Assembly: GCA_003249095.1 (NCBI GenBank) | Contig: QBMS01000039.1 | Span: forward strand, 1-32,247 | Length of the DNA stretch: 32,247 nt | Reading direction: 5' to 3' | Source: Snowella sp. | GTDB lineage: Bacteria > Cyanobacteriota > Cyanobacteriia > Cyanobacteriales > Microcystaceae | In this document: positions 1-8,286 of the stretch, piece after piece | Position numbering within the stretch: the stretch's first letter is position 1 | Layout of the letters: each line of letters opens with the position of its first letter | Position numbers and translations under genes: made by a program | Notes under the pieces: model-generated | The model's database searches: none | What the model saw: only the letters and a program-made list of their open reading frames with translations | What the model was told of the DNA's origin: nothing

Positions 1-209
1 GTATTATACGTTTCTGAATATAGTGACTCACATTTTTGACAGATAAATATTTTTCTCTCTCCATTATTTTTCGTTTTGTAATGAGAATGAATTTTCACTT
101 CCTCGCTGTGACAATGAGGACAGTCTCGTTTAAATAATTCTTTTTCTTTCCCATTGCAAAATATAGAATCATTAAACTCTTGGATTGGCTTTATCTTTTG
201 GATTGACAT
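1..209 (-). CDS. IS transposase, N-terminal fragment (runs off window)
   Basis: The start ATG is at 209 on the minus strand, preceded by a purine-rich AAAGGAGAGAGAGT ribosome-binding stretch, and the reading frame is open to the window edge for 69 codons. The protein has a zinc-ribbon pattern near its start (CPHC, then about 25 residues later CQKC), as seen in the InsA-like N-terminus of IS1-type transposases. The catalytic part is beyond the edge. It is identical to the fragment at 32039-32247. The family is inferred from the zinc ribbon and the surrounding IS end, not from catalytic motifs. Confidence 0.75.
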   Translation of the reverse strand, partial: MSIQKIKPIQEFNDSIFCNGKEKELFKRDCPHCHSEEVKIHSHYKTKNNGERKIFICQKCESLYSETYN

Positions 210-367
210 ACTCTCTCTCCTTTTTTTACCGATTTATTTATAGTATTATTACCCTTAACACCCCTGTAAAGTTATAACCATTACTTCCAAGCTTATATTT
301 GCTTCTTTGTTTCTCTAATCCTTTGCCCAGTAATCCTTTCTGCCTTTAATCAGGCTGAACCATTGCC
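1..367 (-). mobile_element. Insertion sequence, left copy, 5' part only
   Basis: These 367 bases are the reverse complement of 31881-32247, in register and with no length difference. The inner boundary at 367 is the IS end, which begins GGCAATGGTTCAGCCTG when read outward, because the matching copy diverges at exactly the same base. The terminal bases and the zinc-ribbon transposase start resemble the IS1 group, but family assignment is inference because the rest of the element and its other end lie outside the window. The insertion point lies inside a Rieske gene. Confidence 0.85.
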
Positions 368-634
368 AAGGGACAATTACTCAATAAAAAATCCCCACTA
401 GGGCCAGTTTTATTGATTAAGGAACCAGGGAGTAACACCATTACTGCGGTAAATCCTACCTGTACCCACGAGGGTTGTACGGTCAAGTGGAAAGCAGATG
501 AAAAGATTCTAGCTTGTCCTTGTCATCCTGGGACTTTTACCTCTACAGGGGTTGTGACGAATAAGCCTCCAAAAGCCAATCTCAAAACCTATCAAACCAA
601 AATTGAGGGAAATGTTATTCTCATTAAAGCCTAA
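368..634 (+). pseudogene. Rieske [2Fe-2S] protein, 5' end removed by IS
   Basis: The frame is open from the IS boundary to the stop at 632-634 and encodes the C-terminal 88 residues of a Rieske-type iron-sulfur domain. Box 1 reads CTHEGC and box 2 reads CPCHPG, giving the two Cys and two His that bind the cluster. Such domains carry electrons in cytochrome b6f/bc1 complexes and related proteins. The N-terminus, with any Tat signal or membrane anchor, is missing. Just upstream the frame meets a TGA inside the IS at 356-358. A TTG at 413 could in principle restart translation, but it would leave only the cluster domain. Box 2 departs from the usual CPCHGS. The gene is probably dead. The petC-like family call is sound, but the exact paralogue is not determined. 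Confidence 0.8.
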
Positions 635-669
635 ATCAAGCCTAAATTTTTAAACCGCTAACTTGTTCC

Positions 670-710
670 CACGAGATCACAAACCGATCCAACAAAAAAG
701 AGATCTCGTG
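670..710. repeat. Inverted repeat between the Rieske remnant and the kinase gene
   Basis: CACGAGATC at 670-678 and GATCTCGTG at 702-710 form a perfect 9-bp stem around a 23-base loop containing an A-run. It sits between two convergent genes and may end transcription of one or both. There is no clean T-tract after the stem, so its terminator role is uncertain. Confidence 0.4.
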
Positions 711-737
711 AGAATTAATTTCCACTGATTAATATTT

Positions 738-3700
738 TTAATCCTCAGCTAACACACTGACATCTAATAAAATCTCTCCTGCCATTAATCGCTGGGACGC
801 TTCTAATAAAGCATCTTCAATATAGGGTTTCACAAAATAGCCCTTTGCTCCCTTTTCGGCGGCGAGACGTTGCATTTTTTGCGCTCCCCGTGAGGTAATC
901 ATGGCAACGGGAATTTTAGAGAGATTTGGATCTTCTTGGATGCGATCGAGGAGTTCTAAACCATTCATGCGGGGCATTTCAATGTCACAGAGAATCAAGT
1001 CACACAGTAAACCCGATCGCAGTTTTTCCCAGGCATCTTGACCATCACGGGCCACTTCTGGCTGATACCCGGCTTTTCGATAGGTGAGGGATAACATTTC
1101 TCGCACCATCACCGAATCATCGATAATTAACACCTTGGGCGTAATATCTTCATCGTCAAAGGATTTAGGTGGTTGCTGCCCTGGGATAGTCTGTTTGGCT
1201 TGGTTTTGTTTGAAACGAGAGATAAAGGAATGGGGTTGCTTGACACTCCCCTGAAGAAGAATTTCTCCATGAATCATCCGTTTGGCCGCATCCAGAATAT
1301 CTTTCTCGGTGTAGGGCTTGGTAAAATAACCGCTTGCCCCCAGTTTGGCCGCCACTTTGCGGTGACGATCTGCTCCCCGCGAGGTCAATAGGGCCACGGG
1401 AATACTGGAGAGTTGTTCATCATTTTGTAAATGAGAAAGCAATTCTAAGCCGTTCATACGGGGCATTTCGATATCGCAAAAGACCAAATCGCAGGGTAAA
1501 CCAGAGCGTAGTTTTTCCCAGGCTTCTTGTCCGTCCCTGGCCTGTTCCACCCGATAACCCGCTTTGCTAAAACTGAGAGAAAGCAGTTCGCGGACGGTGA
1601 TGGAGTCATCAATAATCAGTACAGTCGGCTCTATTTGCGCTTCATTCAGGTTCGGAACAATGGTTTTGCGCCAGAGACTACTGCCCGTATCGACCCGCAT
1701 CCGACCCTGGGCAATTTCAATCAGTTCTATGGCATCCCCAATGGGCATAATACTCCCATCTCCTCGGACAGTTGCCCCTGCAATCCCAGGGGGTTTGGGA
1801 ATGGGGCCTTCAATTTGTTTAATGACAATTTCTTCTTCGCCAACCACCTGATCTACTTGAACGGCCAAGACATTGCTGCCACCGCCCCGCAGAATCACGA
1901 TCGCGACAATATCATCCTCTGGTTTGCCCCCATAAACACTTCCCCTGCTCAATTGACGATGATAGGTTAATAAATCCTGGAGTCGATAAATGGGCAATAG
2001 CTCATCATTCCAGGGAATACAGTTTTGTCCTTCTTCGTTTTGCACAATATCACTGGGGAGATAATCCTTCGTATCTTCTACCCCATCCATCGGAAAGGCA
2101 ATACGGGCGCGATCGCTCAGACAACAGAGAGCCTTACAAATACTAAGGGTAAGGGGCAAGCGAATATTGAAAGTCGTTCCCTGACCCAACACAGAATCAA
2201 TGGTCACCGATCCCCGTATATCCAGCAGACTCGTCCGCACGACATCCAGACCCACGCCCCGTCCCGCAAAATCATCCGCCTGGTCTTTGGTGGAAAATCC
2301 TGCATGAAATAATAATTCATAAACTTCCTGTTCCGTCAGAAGATTCACATCCAACTGACTCATTAAACCTTTTTCCACCGCTTTCTGCTTCACTCTTTCC
2401 GCATCAATTCCTGCTCCATCATCGGAAACCATGATTAGGGTTTGATTTCCTTGCAGAAACGCCCGAATTGTGATTTTTCCCTCTGGTGGTTTTCCTTTTT
2501 GGCGACGAACTTCAGGAGATTCGATCCCATGAGTAATGGCATTATTGACCAAATGGGTCATGGGATTATAGAGATGCTCCAGGATCATCTTATCGACGAG
2601 AACTTCTCGCCCTTCTACTTGAAGTTTCACCTGTTTATTTAATTTCATGGAAACTTCACGAATTGCACGGGGTAAACGATCCGCCGTTTGAGCAAAGGAA
2701 ACCATTCGAGATTTGGTCATTCCTTCTTGCAATTGGGTCGTCACCTGGCGCAAGGAACGGGCAACTTGATCCGTTTCATCTACCAAATACTGAATATCGG
2801 AGGAGGATTCCCTCACCCGCACAATCAATTCAATCATTTCCTGGGAGAGCAGGTGAAAACCCGTAAATCGATCCATTTCCAGGGCATCTAGTCCATCATT
2901 GGAACTTCCTGAAAAGGTGGTATAGGAACCCGAAAAGCTTGATTTTGCATTCCCTCTATCGGGCGATCGACTGGCGAGCAAGGCTCCTTCGAGTAGGGTT
3001 CGTTCATACAAATCCTGCATCCTTCCGCCCACATCACTGAGGTTTTGGGATTGGGTTAACAAATTATCCAAAAATTGACGCAGACGTTCCTGGTCTTGCT
3101 CTAAACGATTTCGTTTAACCACCAGTTCCCCAATCAGATTACTCAAGTTATCCAATTGTTTGACAGGAACCCGCATGGTCTGTTCAAAGGATTTAGTCTT
3201 ACTGGGACGACTACGGGGTTGCAAGCGTTGACCACCCACCGTAACCATTGTGGGAGGCCCGCCCATTGTGCGATCGGCCTGTTCTAGCAGGGCTTCTAAA
3301 TCCTTAAATTCATCTTCTGTTTCTGATGCAAATTGTTTACTGACTGCGATCGCGCGGGGAGCAACGGGTTTAGGAACCACAGGTTTGGGAGCAACCGCAT
3401 CAGGAACTCGACAAGGCGCGTCAATGAGGGCTTCTAGAGCCTTGATATCAAGCTTCGCAACATTGGCTAGAAGAGGAGGCTGGGAAATCAGGGTTTCCAA
3501 AGTCTCTAAGCCATCATAGAAAAAGACTGGGAGGGGTTTCGATAAATCTAGGGAAGGGCTGACATGAGCGGCGGAGACGGGAGTTTTCTCCTGAATTCTG
3601 GTCGGGGTAGTCCTAATCGGGGTTTTGTGGCGAGCAATGACGGGTTCTTTTTCAACTCCTAATAAGTCCCGTAGATCATCCAGTTCGGCGGTTGTAACGG

Positions 3701-4181
3701 AGCTAGGATGGTCGTCTATAAATGTTTCAAAACTCAGAGGTTCCCCATGAATTTCGACATCACCAAAAAGATCGTCAATTTCAAATAGAGAATCTTCTGG
3801 CTTAGAATCTGCTTCGGATTGGGTTCCTTGGGGTTCAACGTCGGGGATACTCCCAAAATCTAACCAACTAGAGGTTTCGTAGGGGTCTAGTTCGGCATTT
3901 TTTAGATCGGGGTTCTCACTAAAAAGGGCTTCGAGTCCCGCATTGGGAGAATCGAGAGAGAGCGTCATCCGTTGGGGATTTTGGCTTCCTCCGCTCAGGG
4001 GGCTAGATAAAGGAACCGAGGGGTCAGGCTCAGGAAAATCATCGTCAAAGAGATTGACCAATTGATCTAAGTCGTTATCTAAACTGTTATTAGAATCCTC
4101 TGCCTCTAGATCATTAAAGAGGCTTTCCATCTCGTCGTCAAACCAATTATCCTGGTTTTGTCCTGGGTCATGACTGGTCAT
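738..4181 (-). CDS. CheA-like hybrid histidine kinase with two receiver domains (PilL-C-like)
   Basis: This 1147-residue kinase is of the chemotaxis/pilus-motility type. Residues 1-330 are acidic, low-complexity and Pro-rich. A CheA dimerisation-like helical region (about 335-500) follows. The HATPase region has N-box residues around NNAITHGIE (546-554), DDGAGID at 587-593 and GRGVGLD at 640-646. A CheW-like region spans about 675-825. Two receiver domains follow at about 853-975 and 1015-1137, with phosphoacceptors D903 and D1066 and lysines K955 and K1118. No HPt domain with a phosphorylatable histidine is visible. In Synechocystis, CheA of the pilus system is split into PilL-N (HPt) and PilL-C (kinase plus receiver). 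This gene looks like the PilL-C half, so its HPt partner should be elsewhere. AGGAAGAG precedes the start ATG. It follows era by 120 bases on the same strand. Confidence 0.85.
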   Translation of the reverse strand: MTSHDPGQNQDNWFDDEMESLFNDLEAEDSNNSLDNDLDQLVNLFDDDFPEPDPSVPLSSPLSGGSQNPQRMTLSLDSPNAGLEALFSENPDLKNAELDPYETSSWLDFGSIPDVEPQGTQSEADSKPEDSLFEIDDLFGDVEIHGEPLSFETFIDDHPSSVTTAELDDLRDLLGVEKEPVIARHKTPIRTTPTRIQEKTPVSAAHVSPSLDLSKPLPVFFYDGLETLETLISQPPLLANVAKLDIKALEALIDAPCRVPDAVAPKPVVPKPVAPRAIAVSKQFASETEDEFKDLEALLEQADRTMGGPPTMVTVGGQRLQPRSRPSKTKSFEQTMRVPVKQLDNLSNLIGELVVKRNRLEQDQERLRQFLDNLLTQSQNLSDVGGRMQDLYERTLLEGALLASRSPDRGNAKSSFSGSYTTFSGSSNDGLDALEMDRFTGFHLLSQEMIELIVRVRESSSDIQYLVDETDQVARSLRQVTTQLQEGMTKSRMVSFAQTADRLPRAIREVSMKLNKQVKLQVEGREVLVDKMILEHLYNPMTHLVNNAITHGIESPEVRRQKGKPPEGKITIRAFLQGNQTLIMVSDDGAGIDAERVKQKAVEKGLMSQLDVNLLTEQEVYELLFHAGFSTKDQADDFAGRGVGLDVVRTSLLDIRGSVTIDSVLGQGTTFNIRLPLTLSICKALCCLSDRARIAFPMDGVEDTKDYLPSDIVQNEEGQNCIPWNDELLPIYRLQDLLTYHRQLSRGSVYGGKPEDDIVAIVILRGGGSNVLAVQVDQVVGEEEIVIKQIEGPIPKPPGIAGATVRGDGSIMPIGDAIELIEIAQGRMRVDTGSSLWRKTIVPNLNEAQIEPTVLIIDDSITVRELLSLSFSKAGYRVEQARDGQEAWEKLRSGLPCDLVFCDIEMPRMNGLELLSHLQNDEQLSSIPVALLTSRGADRHRKVAAKLGASGYFTKPYTEKDILDAAKRMIHGEILLQGSVKQPHSFISRFKQNQAKQTIPGQQPPKSFDDEDITPKVLIIDDSVMVREMLSLTYRKAGYQPEVARDGQDAWEKLRSGLLCDLILCDIEMPRMNGLELLDRIQEDPNLSKIPVAMITSRGAQKMQRLAAEKGAKGYFVKPYIEDALLEASQRLMAGEILLDVSVLAED

Positions 4182-4301
4182 GTCTTCTCTTCCTGCCGCG
4201 TTGAGGAGGTTAATTGCCTATGGTTTAGTTACTAACACTCATGGTTTTAATGTACCCAGGACTGTCGTAACAATTATTATCTCAATATTTTTTCGAGGGA
4301 G

Positions 4302-5240
4302 TTATTCTTCGATGCGATAACCAAATTCTAGCAATTGTTGTCGAGATTGTCGCCATTGGGGTTCAACTTTGACAAATAACTTTAGATAAACGTCTCCTGC
4401 GATTAATTTCTGGATTTGTTGACGGGCGGCTGTACCGATCGCCTGTAACATGGTTCCCTGTTTTCCGATGAGGATACCTTTTTGGGAAGACCGCTCGACG
4501 GTAATGGCGGCATAAACACTGGTTCGTTGGGGAGTTTCTTCGATTTTTTCGATCGCGATTGCCACTGAATGGGGAATTTCCTGACGGGTTTGCAATAAAA
4601 TTTGTTCACGGATTAATTCGCCCATAATAAACCGTTCGGGTTGGTCGGTCACTAAATCGGGGGGATAATAATAGGGGCCTTCTTCCAATCTTTCTAAAAT
4701 TAAGTTTTGTAACGTATCTAATCCATCTCCCGTGAGAGCCGAAAATTTAACAATAGGCCAGGTTTTATTTAGGTTCAATGCCTGATAACTGGCATCTAGG
4801 GCTTCAATATTTTCCGTTTGTTGGTCAGTTTTATTTAAACAAAAAATAATCGGGGTTTCGGTTTTTTCCAACAGTTCGGTAACAAAGCGATCGCCACCCC
4901 CTGCGGGAACGGAACTATCCACAATAAATAATAATAAATCAACGGAATTAATTGCACTTCTAGCATTTTTAACCAAAACTTTACCTAATTCGTGGTGAGG
5001 CTTATGAATCCCAGGCGTATCCACAAAAATCATCTGAGCCTGATCCGTTGAAAGAATTCCCTTGAGTCGATTACGAGTCGTCTGGGAAACGGGGGAAGTA
5101 ATGGCAATTTTTTGACCGACTAGTTGATTCATCAGGGTCGATTTCCCCACATTGGTACGGCCCACAATACCAATAAATCCCGACTTGAAGCCTGGGGGCG
5201 CGATAGGAATGGGAGTGTAATTTTCTAACAAATTATTCAT
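4302..5240 (-). CDS. era: GTPase Era, 16S rRNA/30S assembly
   Basis: Era is a GTPase that binds the 3' end of 16S rRNA and helps mature the 30S subunit at the inner membrane and cytosol. The 312-residue protein shows G1 GRTNVGKS (27-34), G3 DTPG (74-77) and G4 NKTD (136-139). A C-terminal KH RNA-binding domain carries a GKQGTM turn near residue 260, and the overall length is usual for the family. The start ATG at 5240 gives a short 18-residue lead before the G domain, normal for cyanobacterial Era. RNase III (rnc), which often clusters with era, lies about 1.4 kb away in the same orientation. The kinase gene downstream is 120 bases away and may be co-transcribed. No unusual features. Confidence 0.97.
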   Translation of the reverse strand: MNNLLENYTPIPIAPPGFKSGFIGIVGRTNVGKSTLMNQLVGQKIAITSPVSQTTRNRLKGILSTDQAQMIFVDTPGIHKPHHELGKVLVKNARSAINSVDLLLFIVDSSVPAGGGDRFVTELLEKTETPIIFCLNKTDQQTENIEALDASYQALNLNKTWPIVKFSALTGDGLDTLQNLILERLEEGPYYYPPDLVTDQPERFIMGELIREQILLQTRQEIPHSVAIAIEKIEETPQRTSVYAAITVERSSQKGILIGKQGTMLQAIGTAARQQIQKLIAGDVYLKLFVKVEPQWRQSRQQLLEFGYRIEE

Positions 5241-5322
5241 AAATTATGTCGTTATTTTGTCTAAAAAAAGTTTTCTTGATCTCGATATTTTTCACTAAGC
5301 CGTTATAACAGATAAAATCATC

Positions 5323-5493
5323 GTAGGGACATAATATATTATGTCCTTTATTGATATAATTTTAAACCTAAATTACCCTATACTTACGCAAAATCATCGA
5401 ATACTTAAAATTTCTCTTTTTATTAAAAATTGAATACAGCATTTTGTGGTTAGACTCCTTACAGAACAAGGACATAATATATTATGTCCCTAC
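5323..5493. repeat. MITE-like element with palindromic terminal inverted repeats
   Basis: The gap behind era (5241-5588) has no gene, but it holds two copies of the perfect palindrome GGACATAATATATTATGTCC at 5327-5346 and 5470-5489. With flanking bases the outer copies form a 26-bp terminal inverted repeat (5323-5348 and 5468-5493) that starts GTAGGG and ends CCCTAC, enclosing an A+T-rich core of about 120 bp without coding potential. This is the layout of a miniature inverted-repeat transposable element. No clear target duplication is visible apart from the TA within each end, so the exact boundary and the parent transposase are inference. Confidence 0.65.
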
Positions 5494-5588
5494 AAAGAAT
5501 TCGTCTGTCATCTTAACGCAATCTGCTGTATTTTATAAAGGCGATCGCAGTCAAGAAAGCAAATCGGAAATCAAATTTTAGCCAGCAC

Positions 5589-5990
5589 TCAATTTTCTGA
5601 AAATTCCTTTAATAAATCTATTACCTCCCATGCCCGTGACGCAGGAACAAACAAATGATCATGGTAATAGGCAGAGACGGGATTTACGCTAATGCCATGT
5701 TCAGCCAACTTAGTCGCGATCGCTGCCAAAAAACCGACTGCATCCAAACTAGAATGAACCGATAGCGTAATCTTACGAAAAACAGACGAATAGTTAAGCT
5801 TATCGGCATCTGCACGGTTACGGGACAGAATAATAGTAGTTCCCTCCTCTTCCTGAAAAATCCCAATAGCATCAGCCATAAAAAAGGGAAGATTTTGGCG
5901 ATCAATGGAACAGAAAACATATTCTCCTTCTCGAAGAATCGGTTGTATAGATTTCAGTAAAAGGGATAGATTGGTTTCTCCTGGCATCAC
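5589..5990 (-). CDS. ACT-domain protein (COG3602-like)
   Basis: This small soluble protein of about 132 residues belongs to a bacterial family with two ACT-like folds in tandem. ACT folds usually bind amino acids or similar small effectors. The N-terminal half includes EYVFCSI and the stretch LPFFMADAIGIFQEEEGTT. The C-terminal ACT part includes SSLDAVGFLAAIATKLAEHG and SVNPVSAYYHDHLFVP, which is a strongly conserved pattern in this family. The open frame starts with GTG at 5990 directly followed by ATG at 5987, and the ATG is the likelier start. The ligand is unknown. The gene stands alone, separated from era by the MITE-like gap. Confidence 0.8.
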   Translation of the reverse strand: MMPGETNLSLLLKSIQPILREGEYVFCSIDRQNLPFFMADAIGIFQEEEGTTIILSRNRADADKLNYSSVFRKITLSVHSSLDAVGFLAAIATKLAEHGISVNPVSAYYHDHLFVPASRAWEVIDLLKEFSEN

Positions 5991-6162
5991 TTATTAATTG
6001 AACCTCAGCAATATAGATTAACATATCGCTCTAGCCTCAAACTGTCAGAAACAAAACAACTTCGGCGATCGCATCACAACGAAGAAAGCAAAAAATACCC
6101 TAAACTATTAAAGGAGCGACCCAATTTGCGGTTATTCTGACTCAATCTTCATTTATTGCCGA

Positions 6163-6678
6163 ATGTGGAGAAATTCTAGCCTAATTCCCATCATTTTGTT
6201 AACCAGCCTTTTAACCAGTTGTGGCGGTTATCCCCGTTATCTGAACTTTCCCTTTGACAATGCAGGACGCGGCTTAAATAGTCCTTCCGAGGAATTAACG
6301 CCCCAAATTTCCTCGCCTTACTTAGTTTTTGTTTCCGATCGCAACGGTTCCCAGAGCATTTATTTATTTAACGCCCAGACTCGCCGTTTGATGGATTTAC
6401 CTGGGTTGAATGCCTTGGATGAAATTGCCTCCCATCCTTCCATTTCCGAAGATGGCCGTTACATTGTTTTTACCGCCAGTCGTCAGGGAAAATCCGATAT
6501 TTATCTCTATGACTGCGAAACCCAACAAAAACGCGATTTAACGCCAACTTTAAATACTGAAACCCGCAATCCGACTATTAGTGCCGACGGCGATCGCATT
6601 GCCTTTGAAGTTGCAAACAATGGTCAGTGGGACATTATGGTAGTAGATCGGTCGGGAAATCCCTTAGCCATTCAGTAG
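6163..6678 (+). CDS. TolB-like lipoprotein with PD40-type repeats
   Basis: The 171-residue protein begins with a signal peptide ending in a lipobox (LLTSC, Cys20), so it should be lipid-anchored outside the cytoplasmic membrane. The mature part holds TolB/WD40-like PD40 motifs: YLVFVSDRNGSQSIYLFN, a second unit around GRYIVFTASRQGKSDIYLYD, and a third around GDRIAFEVANNGQWDIMVVD. Each is one blade of a beta-propeller. Three blades are too few for a complete propeller, so the protein may oligomerise or be a short cyanobacterial variant. It is the only plus-strand gene in this stretch and converges on rnc with an 11-base gap. No strong Shine-Dalgarno precedes the ATG. Its partner is unknown. 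Confidence 0.75.
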   Translation: MWRNSSLIPIILLTSLLTSCGGYPRYLNFPFDNAGRGLNSPSEELTPQISSPYLVFVSDRNGSQSIYLFNAQTRRLMDLPGLNALDEIASHPSISEDGRYIVFTASRQGKSDIYLYDCETQQKRDLTPTLNTETRNPTISADGDRIAFEVANNGQWDIMVVDRSGNPLAIQ

Positions 6679-6689
6679 GATTTAAGCAA

Positions 6690-7394
6690 TTAACCGTAAA
6701 TTTTTTCTAAGGCGGCGATCGCGGCGGCTTTCGTGGCTTCTTGTTTTCTCACTCCTTTACCCTGCCCATAAACTTTATTCTGAATACGGACACCAAAGGT
6801 AAACTCCCGCGCATGATCAGGCCCCGTTTCTTCAATTAAAAAATACTCAGGAAGTCCGTCAGGGCCAAACTCTTTTAAAGCCCACTGCTGTAACTGATTT
6901 TTAACATCGATTAAATTATTTTTAAAGCTAGAAGAATTAGTTGTCTGAAAGTCTTCCACAACCCCTAAGAGCAAAGTATGGATAAATTGGCGCACGGGTT
7001 CCAAGCCCGCATCGAGAAAATAGGCTCCGATAATGGCTTCCAAGGTATCGCTAAGTAAGGAAGGATTCTGTTGTTCCCCACTTTTTTTAGCCCCGTTTCC
7101 TAAACGAATAAACTCCCCAATCTTTAAAATTTGGGCAAATTTCGCTAATTGGACTTCATCCACCAATTGCGATCGCAACCGAGTTAATTCGGCTTCGGCA
7201 AAATGGGGATAACGCTGATAAAGAAAATCTCCCACCACAAATTGCAGAATCGCATCCCCTAAAAATTCGAGGCGTTCATTATGCTCATTGCCAGGATTTT
7301 CGTTGGCGTAGGAACGATGGGTTAGGGCCTGTAACCAAAGATTTTTTTGTTTAAAGGTGGGTAATGTCGGAGGATTGGGATATTTGGGGGACAT
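6690..7394 (-). CDS. rnc: Ribonuclease III
   Basis: RNase III cleaves double-stranded RNA, including the rRNA precursor and structured mRNAs. The 234-residue protein has the signature NERLEFLGDA (39-48) and a second acidic catalytic patch DTLEAIIGA near 116-124. These are followed by a C-terminal double-stranded RNA-binding domain from about residue 163, ending in the conserved KQEATKAAAIAALEK segment. Its length is typical for the full-length enzyme, not the mini-III form. rsmD follows upstream on the same strand with a 59-base gap, and era is nearby, so the region clusters RNA-processing and ribosome-assembly functions. No irregularities were seen. Confidence 0.96.
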   Translation of the reverse strand: MSPKYPNPPTLPTFKQKNLWLQALTHRSYANENPGNEHNERLEFLGDAILQFVVGDFLYQRYPHFAEAELTRLRSQLVDEVQLAKFAQILKIGEFIRLGNGAKKSGEQQNPSLLSDTLEAIIGAYFLDAGLEPVRQFIHTLLLGVVEDFQTTNSSSFKNNLIDVKNQLQQWALKEFGPDGLPEYFLIEETGPDHAREFTFGVRIQNKVYGQGKGVRKQEATKAAAIAALEKIYG

Positions 7395-7453
7395 GGGAAT
7401 GATGAATAGGCAAAGACAATCATTTTGTCTCTATTTTGCCGTTTAATTTTTGT

Positions 7454-7999
7454 TTAATGTTTGGATGAAACCTGATAAAAAGCCAGGGAACCATGCCCAT
7501 AATGTTTTTCTCGACAAAGGGTTAATCCTGGAATTTCTACGGGTGTCCACAATTTGCGACTATATTCAACTGCCATTTCTCCTGAATCTGCTAGGATTTC
7601 TCTTTCCGCGATCGCGCTTAAAACGGGAACATAAAGCGAGCCTCGATAGGGCGGATCAAAATAAATATGATCAAATCCCTTATCCTGCAAACCCGACAAG
7701 TGATACAGCACATCACCCCGCAAAACTTCAAAAATTTGACCAGATTGGGCGACCTTTTGCCAATTGTCCCGAATTAAAACACAAGCTTCCCCCAACTGCT
7801 CTATTCCCACAACTTCCCTGGCTCCCCGACATAAAGCCTCTGCGCCCATCGAACCATTACCCGCACAAAGATCCAGCCATCGACAATCCCGAATGCTTCC
7901 CTGCCAAATATTAAATAAAGCCTGTCTTACTTTTCCCGTCGTCGGACGAGCGACCTCACCCGCTAAGGTTTTTAATTCCCGATTTCCATAAATTCGCAT
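7454..7999 (-). CDS. rsmD: 16S rRNA (guanine-966-N2)-methyltransferase RsmD
   Basis: This 181-residue class I SAM-dependent methyltransferase modifies G966 of 16S rRNA in the 30S subunit. The SAM-binding motif reads DLCAGNGSMG (43-52) and the catalytic motif is DPPY (115-118), the N2-guanine methyltransferase form. The N-terminus MRIYGNRELK and the segment RPTTGKVRQALFNIW are diagnostic of the RsmD family. The start ATG lies 16 bases from the tatA stop, suggesting one transcript tatA-rsmD-(rnc) on the minus strand. The length matches the family. Confidence 0.95.
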   Translation of the reverse strand: MRIYGNRELKTLAGEVARPTTGKVRQALFNIWQGSIRDCRWLDLCAGNGSMGAEALCRGAREVVGIEQLGEACVLIRDNWQKVAQSGQIFEVLRGDVLYHLSGLQDKGFDHIYFDPPYRGSLYVPVLSAIAEREILADSGEMAVEYSRKLWTPVEIPGLTLCREKHYGHGSLAFYQVSSKH

Positions 8000-8015
8000 G
8001 ACTTACCCAATTACT

Positions 8016-8177
8016 CTAATCCTGGGAAGACTCATCAGGGTCAGGAGCCACCTCTTCCTTAAAACCCCGTAAGCTTTTCCCCAAAGCCGCACCAATTTCA
8101 GGCAATTTCTTGGGGCCAAAAATCAGAACAACCGCAATGAGAATCACCACAATTTCCGTCCATCCTAATCCAAACAT
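8016..8177 (-). CDS. tatA: Twin-arginine translocase subunit TatA/E
   Basis: This short gene encodes 53 residues. The protein starts MFGLGWTEIVVILIAVVL, a single membrane helix. It is followed by the conserved hinge FGPKKLPEIG and an amphipathic helix (ALGKSLRGFKEEV), then an acidic tail ending SSQD. That is the complete TatA/TatE pattern. TatA oligomers form the pore that exports folded, cofactor-bearing proteins across thylakoid and plasma membranes, such as Rieske proteins. It lies between sigF and rsmD on the same strand. At 53 residues it is at the short end for the family but has every hallmark. Cyanobacteria often carry a second copy, so whether this is TatA or the TatB-like paralogue is not decided. 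Confidence 0.93.
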   Translation of the reverse strand: MFGLGWTEIVVILIAVVLIFGPKKLPEIGAALGKSLRGFKEEVAPDPDESSQD

Positions 8178-8286
8178 TGATTAACTCCCATCGCCTAACT
8201 AAAATATCGGCATTAAAAAACGCTAGTCCTAAGTATATCAAAGTCAACCCAGAACTAGCGAAAAAGCAATCTTAACCAAACACCAA

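Noticed and set aside
1173-3519. Several plus-strand open frames of 66-147 codons inside the kinase gene
   Set aside because: They lie fully antisense to a gene with clear domain structure and their translations show no motif or sensible composition.
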